In this document: in pieces, positions 35,534 to 46,961 of the stretch | Layout of the letters: each line of letters opens with the position of its first letter | How positions within the stretch are numbered: position 1 is the first letter of the stretch | Assembly: GCF_046630445.1 (NCBI RefSeq) | Contig: NC_092341.1 | Span: 290,946,501 to 291,010,500, forward strand | Source of the DNA: Rutidosis leptorrhynchoides | Taxonomy: Eukaryota > Streptophyta > Magnoliopsida > Asterales > Asteraceae | Direction of reading: 5' to 3' | DNA length: 64,000 nucleotides | Program-made: the position numbers and the translations under genes | Notes under the pieces: model-generated | What the model saw: only the letters and a program-made list of their open reading frames with translations | The model's database searches: none | What the model was told of the DNA's origin: nothing

Positions 35534-38314
35534 CATACATACATATAATTATTCATGAATCGTCGAGAGCAGTCAAATGTAATTTAATACATGAAACAGT
35601 TCTAAAATTTTAAGATTCAACTTCATAGACTTTGCTTATCGTGTCGGAAACATTAAATCATTTAAAGATAAAGTTTAAATTTGGTCAGAAATTTCCGGGT
35701 CATCACATAAGACTTGGCCACTGGTCGATTCACGAACCTATAACAAATATGTACATATATATCAAAGTATGTTCAAAATATATTTACAATATTTTTAATA
35801 CGTTTTACTGTTTTAAGTTTATTAAGTCAGCTGTCCTCGTTAGTAACCTACAACTAGTTGTCCACAGTTAGATGTACAGAAAATAAATCGATATATATTA
35901 TCTTGAATCAATCCACGACCCAGTGTATACACGTCTCAGGCTAGATCACAACTCAAAGTGTATATATTTTTGGAATCAACCTCAACCCTGTATAACTAAC
36001 TCCAACATTACTGCATATAGAGTGTCTATGGTTGTTCCAAATAATATATATACATGGGTCGATATGATATGTCAAAACATTTGCATACGTGTCTATGGTA
36101 TCCAAAGATTACATAATATATTAGAATACATGTATAATACAATATGTGTTAGCTAGGATATGATTTGTATAGATTTGTTACGAATTTCACGTAGCTACAA
36201 CAAGCAAAATTATCCAATCTTGTTTTACCCATAACTTCTTCGTTTTAAATCCATTTTGAGTGATTCAAGTTGCTATGGTTTCATATTGAACTTAAGTTTA
36301 TGAATCTAAACAGAAAAAGTATAAGTTTATAGTTAGAAATACAGGTTACAAGTCATTTTTGTAAAGGTAGTCATTTCAGTCAAAAGAACGACGTCTAGAT
36401 GACCATTTTGGAAAACATACTTCCACTTTGAGTTTAACCATGATTTTTGGATATAGTTTCATGTTCATAAGAAAAATTATTTTCCCAGAAGAACAACTTT
36501 TAAATCAAAGTTTATCATAGTTTTTAATTAACTAACCCAAAACAGCCCGCGGTGTTACTACGACGGCGTATATCCGGTTTTACAGTGTTTTTCGTGTTTT
36601 CAGGTTTTAAATTATTAAGTTAGCATATCATATAGATATAGAACATGTGTTTAGTTGATTTTAAAAGTCAAGTTAGAAGGATTAACTTTTGTTTGCGAAC
36701 AAGTTTAGAATTAACTAAACTATGTTCTAGTGATTACAAGTTTAAACCTTCGAATAAGGTAGTTTTATATATATGAATCGAATGATTTTATGAACATCAT
36801 TACTACCTCAGGTTTTGTGGATAAACCTACTGGAAATGAGAAAAATAGATCTAGCTTCAAAGGATCATTGGATGGCTTGAAAGTTCTTGAAGCAAAATCA
36901 TGACACGAAAACAAGTTCAAGTAAGATTTCCACTCGAAATAAGATTGTTATAGTTATAGAAATTGAATCAAAGTTTGAATATGAGTATTACCTTGTATTA
37001 GAAAGATATCTTACTGTAAATAAGAAAGATTTCTTGAGGTTGGATGATCACTCAAAGTGGATTTACAAGATTGGAAGCAAGCTAGCAAACTTGGAAGTGT
37101 TGTTGGTGTGTTCTTGAGTAGTTGTTTTATAACTTGGTTTATGTATGGATTTATGAACTAGATTGAGCTAGATTTTGATGAAGATGATGAAGAACACTTA
37201 GAACAATAGAAGAACACTTGAGAGAGAGTAGTTTGATTCAAGAAAATGGAAATGTGTTTGTGAGCTCTCTAATTCACGTGAATATAGGGGTGCCATATAG
37301 GCTCCATTAGTTTGTAATTTTGTGAGATATTTAATGCTAGATGTTAAATGATGGTTCCCACATAGTTAGGTGACTCACATGGGCTGCTAAGAGCTGATCA
37401 TTGGAGTGTATATACCAATAGTAAATACATTTAGAAGCTGTGTATTGTACGAGTACAAATACGAGTGCATACGAGTAGAATTGTTGATGAAAATGAATGA
37501 GGATGTAATTGTAAGCATTTTTGTTAAGTAGAAGTACTTTGATAAGTGTCTTGAAGTCTTTCAAAAGTGTATGAATACATATTAAAACACTACATGTATA
37601 TACATTTTAACTGAGTCGTTAAGTCATCGTTAGTCGTTACATGTAAGTGTTGTTTTGAAACCTTTAAGTTAACGATCTTGTTAAATGTTGTTAACACATT
37701 GTTTATTATATCTAATGAGATGTTAAATTATTACATTATCATGATATAATGATGTATCAATATAACTTAATATGATATATATATAGTTAAATGTCGTTAC
37801 AACGATAATCGTTACATATTTGACTCATTTCGAAATCCTTAAGTTAGTAGTCTTGTTTTTACATATGTAGATCATTGTTATTATACTTAATGATATGTTT
37901 ACTTATCATTTAATATGTTTATATATAGTATGTCAATATCTTAAAATGATTCATATGTAATTAGTAAGACGTTGTTATAACGATAATCGTTATATATAAC
38001 GTTTTCAAGTTTCTTAATTCAATAGTTTCATTTTTATGTATATAACTCATTGTTAAAATACTTAATGAGATACATACTTATCATAATATCATGATAACTA
38101 TATATATATCCATATGTATGTCATCATATTGTTTTTACAAGTTTTAACGTTCGTGAATCGCCGGTCAACTTGGGTGGTCAATTGTCTATATAAAACCTAT
38201 TTCAATTAATCAAGTCTTAACAAATTTGATTGCTTAACATGTTGGAAACACTTAATCATGTAAATATCAATTTCATTTAATATAGATAAACATGGAAAAG
38301 TTCGGGTCACTACA
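32612..38314 (-). mobile_element. Solo LTR of the A/B Tekay family, interrupted by a second solo LTR
   Basis: Starts TGAAATGTCCCGTTC and ends CGGGTCACTACA, the two LTR ends of the A/B family, with a 5-bp TSD (CCTCC) and no internal region. Without the nested insertion it is about 3.47 kb, close to the LTR of B, and it has the two-copy U3 repeat. It is more diverged than the A and B LTRs and so older. It arose by recombination between the two LTRs of a former full element. Confidence 0.95.
33483..35707 (-). mobile_element. Solo LTR of the D family, nested in the A/B solo LTR (2,225 bp)
   Basis: Bounded by TGTGACGATCGCTCC and GGGTCATCACA, the same ends as the LTRs of the array at 45210-61291. 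Flanks are TCAGA (33478-33482) and TAAGA (35708-35712), a duplication with one mismatch; TAAGA is the original sequence in intact A/B LTRs. It carries two palindromes (35284-35301, 35316-35333) beside a TATAAAAG box (minus strand of 35255-35262), an (AAT)n tract (about 35139-35225), a fourfold repeat of CTGTAGCAAATAGTGTTT (about 35369-35478) and a (TA)n tract (35497-35530). It lacks roughly 500 bp of U3 found in the array LTRs. Confidence 0.92.
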
Positions 38315-38319
38315 CCTCC
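38315..38319. repeat. Target site duplication of solo LTR, right copy (CCTCC)
   Basis: Matches 32607-32611. Confidence 0.93.
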
Positions 38320-39060
38320 GGTGGTCGAGATCTCGTCATTGAAACCCTTGGATCTTGCACCGCTATTCCAAATCTTGTTTACGAAACAGAGAGGCGGTAG
38401 TTGTTGGTGTTTGAATAAAAATATTTTTTTGTTATTTTGGGTTTTTTTTATGTTTATCTAAAAGTAGTCCGGGTCCGATGCGGCGGGGGCTCATGGTCCG
38501 GTTCTGAATGTAGTTAGTTTCGTTTTGTTGATAAAATTATTTCGAACCTAACGGTGCTGGCGAAAAAATTTAACTCGCGGCGAGCAGGAAGATACGGGTT
38601 GTCGTTGTGTTTAGCATTTTTTAAAAAGTGTCCGTTTTGAACGTAGTTATTATCGTTTTGTTCATAAAATTATTTCGAGTATGACGGCGCTGTCGGAAAA
38701 ATTTAAGTCGCGCCGAGCGGGAAGATACAGGCTGTCATTGCGTTTAGCGTTTTTTAAAAAGTGTCCGTTTCCAACGTAGTTAGTTTCGTTTTGTTTGTGA
38801 AAATATTTCGAGTTTAACGGTATGGTCGGTGGAATTTAACTCGGGTCGAGAAGGACGATACGGGCTGTCGAAGCGATTGGGTGGAGTTTTTTATTTTAAG
38901 TTATATAGTTGACTGTTTTTACCCCTGGAGTATGGTGTATTTTTTGTAACCTGTTTGGAGTTGAAGGGGTTAAATTGTAAATCAAGTGTGAAAAGGGGCT
39001 GTTACTATTGTCGTTTTGGCATTCAGCGTACGACGAAGATCCACTCGTCTAATAGTATAT
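38320..39060. repeat. Three diverged units of about 122 bp, plus flanking DNA
   Basis: Units begin near 38506, 38628 and 38751. Each has a TTCGTTTTGTT..AAAATTATTTCGA part, an AACGGTGCTGG-like part, a TTTAACTCGCGGCGAGCAGG-like part and AAAAAGTGTCCGTTT. One inverted copy lies at about 32220-32370 on the other side of the solo LTR. No ORF. The family is not recognised; a Helitron-type nonautonomous element is possible. Confidence 0.6.
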
Positions 39061-39186
39061 GTAAAATGTGTGTCTTTGATTTTGATTTTGATTTTGTAAT
39101 GATGAAGAGATAAAATAAATGAAATGAGGATTAATTAATAAATGATTTTGAGTTTTGTATGGTTTAGGTCGAATAAGTAATATTAA

Positions 39187-39378
39187 TAGGGATGGCAATG
39201 GGAGGAAATAAACCCATGACGAGCGGGTACTCGTGCCCGTGACGGACGGGTATTTATGAAAATATGTTACTGCGGGCTCGTTGACGGGTAAACGGGTACC
39301 CGCGGGTAAAGAAAAATCCCGGCGGGCGGATCGCGGGTACTAAGGACCTGTGCCCACCGCTCGCGGGTGTCATCCCTA
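39187..39378. mobile_element. Candidate hAT-type MITE
   Basis: 192 bp with terminal TAGGGATG and CATCCCTA (perfect 8-bp inverted ends) and a GC-rich interior rich in GCGGGTA, unlike the AT-rich surroundings. This fits short nonautonomous hAT elements. No target duplication could be found. Confidence 0.45.
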
Positions 39379-39649
39379 GAATGGACAAAAAGTTTGAAAG
39401 ATTTAAAAAAAAAAAAAAAAAGAATCAAAATTACCATTTTTTCCCTGAAAGTTGAGTATTTACGGAATTGATATCGTGAACATTTACAATCTCACCATAA
39501 TTACTTATATACCACAATTAATATATACTACATCTATAGATTCATATAAATCTCCAAAATAATGATGTAATTATCTCTTAATTTTCACTAAGATGATGTT
39601 ATTATTTTATATTAATTTTAATTAAAAAAAGAATAAATTCTATTTTTAG

Positions 39650-40051
39650 CAAGCGTCGATTTATTGGCGACTTGACTGCCGCTTAGAGCCTAAATTGAAC
39701 TCCAGGCACGTTGTAAAACCTATGAAAATTTGATTCTACCATTTTCATGGCGTCTCTGTTTATTTTATTTTATTTTTTTTTTATTTTTTTTTCTTTATTT
39801 ATTTTCTTATTTTCCTTTTCATTTTTACTAACTTTTTTTTTCCATTCTTTATGGCCGGAGGTCCCCTTGAAAGCAATCTCTTTACCCGTCAAATAGAGAG
39901 AGGGAGGACTTTCTCCGCTCTTGTGAGTGTCTAACTCGGGGTGGAGAAATGATTTCTCTTTATTCTAGGATAGAGGAAGGATTGTCTACATCCCACCTCC
40001 CCCATACCCCACTCATATGGGATTGGGTATTGTTGTTGTTGTTGTTGTTGT
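39650..40051 (+). mobile_element. SINE-like retroposon with 18-bp target duplication and (TTG)n tail
   Basis: AATAAATTCTATTTTTAG occurs at 39632-39649 and again, identical, at 40052-40069. The 402 bp between end in a TTG repeat (from about 40029), as in TS-type plant SINEs. The 3' half (CCGGAGGTCCCCTTGAAAGC onward) looks SINE-like; the 5' third and a T-rich middle (39760-39835) are unusual, and I could not identify clear A and B boxes. Confidence 0.65.
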
Positions 40052-40069
40052 AATAAATTCTATTTTTAG

Positions 40070-41794
40070 ATAAGATATGTATAATTTTTGTATATGTACA
40101 ATATTTGAATTATTATGTACAACTTAATGGTAAACACCTTATGACTAACTATATGTACAATAATAAAATCATCATATACAACCGTATGATAAAACACTTA
40201 AATGATCATATATATACAATTTTTAAAACAAATTATACAATATTTTACAAAATACATCATTAATACATGTACAAACTTTGAAACATATTGTATCTATAAT
40301 TGTATTTTAGTTGTTAATTTGTTTTTAAAGTCATTTATTATTGCTAATAATAATTATTAAAAATATAAATATGTAATTCTTGAATAAATTTTATTATTAT
40401 TTATTATTTTTATTATTGTAATTATTATTTTATTATTATTCAAATATATGTTCTCTTTACATAATTAAATACGTTATATATGTATGCGAATACATGACTC
40501 TATAAAATGTTGTAATCTAGGCTTTTATAAAAAGGAAAATAGTAATTGTGATGAACTTTAGAAGAAGGTGGTGAAAGAATGAGGTAGTTCATTTATTCCG
40601 TTATATATGTTTGTAGTTTATCTTTCGGATACATTTGTTATGGACAAGATATTTGTGGTACGCTTTCGTTGTAATTATTTGTTATACGCGTTTTATAAGC
40701 TTAATGACTTGGTTATGTTTCTCAACGCTTTGGTAAGTATTCTCGATAATAGTATGTTTAAACTTGAATTATTTAATAAACCCGTGATTTCACGGGTCTT
40801 TATACTAGTAGTATAATATAATATAATTTAAAAAAGTAAAAAATTTACTTAGTGACATTATTTAAGTATTCAAGAACACTAATATTCCGTGATGAATATA
40901 AATTTTTATATAGTATTTATTAGTTGGTGTTATAATCTCGAACTAATTTTTTAAAAGTAACATTAATATTAAAAATTATAACATCCATTTCAATCAACAT
41001 TTATTAAATTTATCCTATCGTTGTTTACACTTCATTGAAGATAGTTAAATAAGTATGGCATTTGCACGTCTCTTGTGCGTAATTTAATAAAAAAATCTTC
41101 ACTGTCCAAAAAAAAAAAAAGTTATTAGACTAAAGTAATTATAAAAGTTTAGTAAAGCAAATATAACCTTAAACAAAGTTAAATAACTTGCTTCCCTGTG
41201 TTGACAACTAATCAAGTGTATAGTTGACACAAACAACAACAAAGTAGAACCAACGTGTAATAAACTTATAAACAATTTCATAATGATTCATTAAAGAAAA
41301 AGTTATTTTTGATCCATGAAGTTGGAACATGGAAAGATTGATTCCTCAAAACCTAACCTACTCACTTTGTGGACTAAAGCAAAAGTCCCTAAGATTTGCA
41401 CTTGCATAACTTTGAAGGTGAATAACATCTAATCTTCTTTGCTATACCCTTAGAAATATAAACCCTTTTACGATGAAAAAGTCTACAACTTTTATTCGTG
41501 ACACGTGAAAATAGAAACATCGCCGTTAAAAAAAAATATTGAGCAAAGAGGAATATAATTGTAGTCTTTTTGTATAGGCTAACTTAATTAAAATTAACAA
41601 CCAATTGTTGGTTTCCTTTGTTGAATGGGTGGTGTTTAAAGTCAAATTTGAGAGTGACCTCTCCCCACCCAAAGGGTCCCCAAGAATTACATTAGTACGG
41701 TACATAAGACGAGGGGATTATGTGCAAACATCATTAGCTTGTGGGGAATCATTTTCTAAACAATTATTAGCTCGTGGGTGTCTTCTACTACTCC
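40070..41794. other. AT-rich intergenic region
   Basis: No gene recognised. At 40781-40808 a perfect hairpin (CCCGTGATTTCACGGG) followed by TCTTTATA and CTAG-T looks like a Helitron 3' end. Around 41640-41794 is a less AT-rich stretch that forms the host flank of the hAT element; nothing in it is identified. Confidence 0.5.
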
Positions 41795-41802
41795 CCTAAA
41801 AT
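41795..41802. repeat. Target site duplication of hAT element, left copy (CCTAAAAT)
   Basis: Identical to 45059-45066; an 8-bp duplication is characteristic of hAT transposons. Confidence 0.95.
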
Positions 41803-44800
41803 TAGGGCTGAGCATGGGGCGGTTGGGGGCGGTTAGGTATGCTATCCACCCCCATAACCGATAATTCGGTTAATTAATATTTTTAACCATTCGGTTCAGT
41901 TAACAAACGGTTTGGTTAATTCGGTTAAATTGGTTAACGAGTATATATAGAACGGTTAATTTGGTTAACCGTTTTATGAGCGATGTAAATCATAAATTTG
42001 TGCATACTGCATAATGTATAATACTAGAGAAACAAAACTTAAATATAAGTCTCATAATTTTTAACTCGAAATTAAAGGTAAACTCCAAAATAATGCATAA
42101 AACCACATATAACTAGAAATAATGGAATTTCATGTAGCTTTTGCAAAGCATTAAAACTTCTTCATTATTCAATCTTCATCCAACCAAGAATCATCGATGC
42201 AAGTATCTTTCATTGGAGTCTTTCCGTTTGGTATTATATCTACAATTAGAAGGATTGTTAACGTCAATAAAAACTACTAGTATTAATTAAAAACAATAGT
42301 ATTATGAAAAGAAATCCTTACCAATCTCAAGTTTAGCCAAACTTTCATTCAAGTCTTTTAGTTGTATCCCATTAACCCCCATCTCTTGCAAATCTGCCGG
42401 TGTAGAGCGTAGCCAATCTTGTGTGCATATTAAGGCTTCCGATGTTTTTGGAGTAAGAGAGCTTCTGAACTTGTCGATAACCCTGCCTCCGGTACTAAAT
42501 GCCGACTCACTTGCAACCGTGGAAACTGGCATTGCCAACACATGTCTTGCAACTTGAGAAAGTATGGGGTACTTCACCGAATTCAATTTCCACCAACCTA
42601 AAACATCATATGTATCATCTCCCTTTATCTTCTTTTCTGTAGCGTCTCTCAAATAAATTTGACACTCGATATCATTAACTCCAACTCCGCAGTTTTTTAG
42701 ATATTTTTCATAACCATCATCTATATCAAGATCGATGGTACCCATACCAACGCCGGGAGTAGAAGATGAAGAGATTATCGTGTCCTTTCCTTTTTCTTTT
42801 TCCATTTTTTCCTTGTACTGATTAAACAAAGCATCCAAGGTATCTGTCACTTGTTTAGTAATATCACTAATTTTCTTTGTATTAGTACCATATATCAGTC
42901 CCAAACAATAATCCAGAAAAAACAACTTATTTCGAGGATCTAAAACTAATGCAACATACAACAAAACGTTCATACTATCCATGTCATCCCAATATTTATC
43001 ATACTTCGCTTTCATTGATAAACTTTATTTGAATGATTAAATCTTTGATTGCGACTGATCAACTATACATTGATTTTTTAAGTAGTTATACGATATATCT
43101 AGCGTGTGCCCAGTCCTCTTGGTTAGGAGCTCCCAAAACACATCTCTCACTTCTTTTCCTCTTCTTACTATTCCCTTGATCTTCACCATATTCGTCATAG
43201 ACTTCACCTTGAAAGTATGACTTATAGTTGATATCTATAAATTTAAGCCTATCAAAACACATCATATCATATTAGTAAATGAGACAAATTTGAAATATGA
43301 AATAAAGTAAATCACACATTAAAAATATACCTATCAAATGCTTTGGAATATTTCTCTGCCGTTGCCAACATACAGTACATTGAATTCCAACGGGTTTCAA
43401 CATCAAGACATGGTTTATTTTTATAACTTATTTTTTCAAACTCAACACACTCCAAAAAGTTATCATATCTAGTCAAATACTTAACAGCATTTCTAATCTT
43501 TGTAATGCTATTAAATTGCTCATCTAAACCATCTCTAACTACAAGGTTGATGATATGTGCACAACATTTCAAGTGCACATATTTAAGACCCAAGATAGCA
43601 TTAGGTACGTTGAGCATATCTCTTAAATATCTAATTGCCCCATCATTCGATGAAGCATTATCAACCGTTATTGTCAACACGCGATCAATTCCCCATTCTT
43701 GTAAGCAAAAATAAACCAACTTTCCTATTGTCACACCCTTATGGTTAGATATTTGACAAAAGTTAATAATTTTCTTTCTCAAAATCCAGTTTTCATCAAC
43801 CCAATGAGCCGTTAGACACATATAATTGAAGTTTTGAACGGACGTCCATGTGTCGGTAGTAAGAGACACGGTTTGATTTTTGAAAAGTTGTTTGAGCTTA
43901 TTCTTCTCTTCTTGATAAATTGACAAACAATCTCTAGCTATTGTCCACCTAGATGGAAATTTAAACGAGGGATTCAAATCCCAGACAAATCCCCGTAACC
44001 CCTCGTCATCGAAAACGCTAAATGGTCTATTGTCTTTAATACACATGCGAGCTAGAGATTTTCTAGCTTTCTCCTGTGAAAAAGAATGAGAATTCAAATT
44101 GCCGCCGTCTCCTAAAGTGGTGGGCGCAAAGCGCAAGGTAGATTGTTTTTTTATATATATATTTTTTTTGTAAACCGGTGACTTCTTGCATACATTTTTC
44201 AAATGATATGACATGGAACTCGTACCATGGGTTTTTGATCCAGCAGACATTTTCCTTGAATAAAACGTACATTTTACCTTATTGTTATTGCTACCATTGA
44301 CGTAATTAAAATACTCCCACACCCATGATCTTTTAGTACCGCCGTTATTCTCTTCATTTCCAATAGCTTCTTTGTCGACATCAATCACTGGTGTCTCATT
44401 TTTCTCCAAATCAACATCGATGTTGTGTTCCGTATGTTGCGATTCCATCTACAAAGTTAAAAGTTTAAACGATTAAAGATGTAGATACACATTAGAATCA
44501 ATAACAAGAATAGTTATAAATCATTGTTACCTACCTTCAAGTTTTTAATAAATCATCGATTTTCAAAAAAAAAAAAAAAAGATAGCATTTAAGAACAATT
44601 AAAGATGTAGGTACTGAGGTTATGGTGTTTTTACTTTTTATAACATCTAGTCAAATAAATATTGATAATGATGATTAGCTTTAGTTGTATACTTGTATAT
44701 AACTATATATCAATCAATCAATACCAAGAATAAATCACGGGTTCTTTATCTTTATTTATGACATATATACTAATATATTACACATGGGTTAAGCATGAAT

Positions 44801-45058
44801 CACGGCACCGCACCGGGCACTCAAGGTTTTTATTATGATTTATTAAATTAATAAAGTATAATGATGATAATGATATAACGGGGCGGTTCGGTTAAAGTGG
44901 AGCGGATATAGTTTATTTCCATAACCGCCCCGTTTAGTTCGGTTAATTCGTAAGTGTTAACCAAATCCACGGTTAAGTCTTCGATTCGGTTAATATGGGT
45001 CGGTTTTATTGGTTAAATAGGTTATGGTTCGGTTAATTCGATTTTCTGCTCACCCCTA
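41803..45058 (-). mobile_element. hAT DNA transposon (3,256 bp) with TIRs
   Basis: Ends TAGGGCTGAGCA (41803-41814) and TGCTCACCCCTA (45047-45058) are inverted repeats with 11 of 12 matching. Both flanks carry CCTAAAAT. Subterminal regions are full of GGTTAA and CGGTTAATTCGG motifs in both ends, probably transposase-binding repeats. It contains one transposase gene on the minus strand. Confidence 0.95.
42169..44448 (-). pseudogene. hAT transposase (BED finger, RICESLEEPER-like), damaged
   Basis: Three exons can be read. Exon 1, 44448-43331, has a BED finger whose second Cys is replaced (KCTFYSRK), then SLTTDTWTS, TVDNASSND and ETRWNSMY. Intron 1, 43330-43249, runs GTATAT..GATAG and joins in frame to an exon with KSYF and APNQEDWAHARYI. 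Exon 2 goes to 42322 and includes the C-terminal dimerisation region (YPILSQVARHVLAMPVSTVA, SESAFSTGGR). Intron 2, 42321-42240, runs GTAAGG..TTGTAG, followed by a last exon ending at 42169-42171. Damage: an in-frame TAA soon after the ARYIV segment (around 43085), and a frameshift and loss of perhaps 50-60 expected residues before MKAKYDKYW (43015). The splice sites are my reading only. Confidence 0.85.
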
Positions 45059-45066
45059 CCTAAAAT
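45059..45066. repeat. Target site duplication of hAT element, right copy (CCTAAAAT)
   Basis: Matches 41795-41802. Confidence 0.95.
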
Positions 45067-45209
45067 ATATCTCCTTGTAAAATCTTTGTTTGAAATCCGA
45101 AATTTTGATACAAATACAAATTGACGAACGCTCTGATACCAACTGTGACGATCAGTTAGACACACTAATGCAAGACCTGGTTCACTAGGACCAACGCTCT
45201 GATACCAAC
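45067..45209 (-). other. Host flank and 90-bp remnant of a D-family internal region
   Basis: 45067-45119 is host sequence. From about 45126 a primer-site/LTR-start fragment (ACGCTCTGATACCAACTGTG and a few more bases) is joined to the D 5' internal sequence, which ends in a second copy of the same fragment at the LTR boundary (45191-45209 primer site). This is what is left of an element whose 5' LTR is the one at 45210. Confidence 0.65.
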
Positions 45210-46874
45210 TGTGACGATCGCTCCAAATCCATATGGACGAACACGTCATTCATTGATTTCATTGCGAGGTATTTGACCTCTATATGATACGTTTTGTAAA
45301 CATTGCATTCTTTTGAAAAGGCACACCATAAATGAATATTTAAATCAAAGGTTTTCGACATCTGATGATTTCTACATATAGACAATCACCGTATATAATA
45401 GTTTACAATAGTACTTCCGTTGACAATACAGTCAAAATAAGATACATGATGATGAATTGGTGAATGCAACGTTTTCTTGAAAAATATGCCATATAAGACT
45501 CCATGCACATAGCTTGTCTATCATATAAGCAAACAGCGGAAGACTTCTAGGGAACCTGAGAATAAACATGCTAACAAGTGTCAACACAAAGGTTGGTGAG
45601 TTCATAGTTTGTATGTTTCGCATAATCTGTATATAAAGATGGATCACAAGATTTCAGTTGTTTCATCCAGAAACGTTTATCAAAATATTCTACGAAATTG
45701 AACACCCTGGTAACTAAACTTAACGTATATATAATTTGTACCCTTTGTATAATCATCTTAATAATACACGCAAACCAACGTGTACGCTTCTCAAATAGCA
45801 TACGTCCGTTAAAAGGCTAGTGCTCTAGCTCGGACGGGGATATCAAGCCCTATGGATCCATATACTACTACTCGCGCCCACCAGTTCTTATAACTGGCAG
45901 TTAACAGTTACCAAAGCTAAGGGATTTTCGGTTCAAACTCAGTGTAGAATTTAGTATGTACTTGTATCCAATGCGTTTAAAATAAAGTGCATGTATTCTC
46001 AGCCCAAAAATATATATTGCAAAAGCAATTAAAAAGGGATCAATGAAACTCACCTTAGCAGCACATAAAGTTGTTCACCGTAATGTGACCGAAACTCGGT
46101 ATATCAAATAATCGTAGATCTCAACCTAGAGAACATATATTGGTCAATAAATGTCTATCAAGCTAGGTCAGGTCATAGTGTATCACAATCCTAATGCTCG
46201 AAATTGACATACAAAAGTTATTCAAGTTGTTTCAAAAAGTCAATTTTGACAATAGTTCAACAAACGAGACATACCTTATATAAGGATTCATTTACTCGGT
46301 TGATAATATTCAAAAATCTATTTTATCAATCACGTAAACAAGTTGTTTAAGTATTAATTGCAGATTCAAAAAGCAATTCCAATTAATGTCAATTATAATT
46401 CAGTTGACCATATCTTGTGATTCGTTCCTCGAAACTATTCGATATCTAAATGAAAAGTTATTGATTTTTCGCCAGCTTTCCGAAAACATGTATATCATAT
46501 ACCTTTTACCCGTAATATATGTATTTAATTCGTGATTTATTATAAACTGTTTAACGACGAAATTTAGCATACAAGCATGTATAAATATATACACTCGAGC
46601 ACTAGTATGTATACACTATTAATTTATAAAATATAAATGCTTACGTATTAATATTGAGATTCAATATTGTAGAAAAGTACGTAGACGTAACGGAGATGAT
46701 AAACACTAGGTTTGATTCATAAATATACCCCCGAACAGTACCCATAATTTCCTTAGCTCTATCCCGCTTGAAAACACATTTTGAAGGTGACACGCTCATA
46801 ACCTCGTCGTAGTATTTTATGTATAATACTAATTAATAATACTAATAATAATAAGATTAATAATAATATTAATC

Positions 46875-46928
<54 letters not shown>

Positions 46929-46930
46929 GT

Positions 46931-46961
<31 letters not shown>

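Noticed and set aside
38320-38400. Possible host exon beside the solo LTR
   Set aside because: Both strands read open for only about 25 codons across the empty site, with no recognisable motif.
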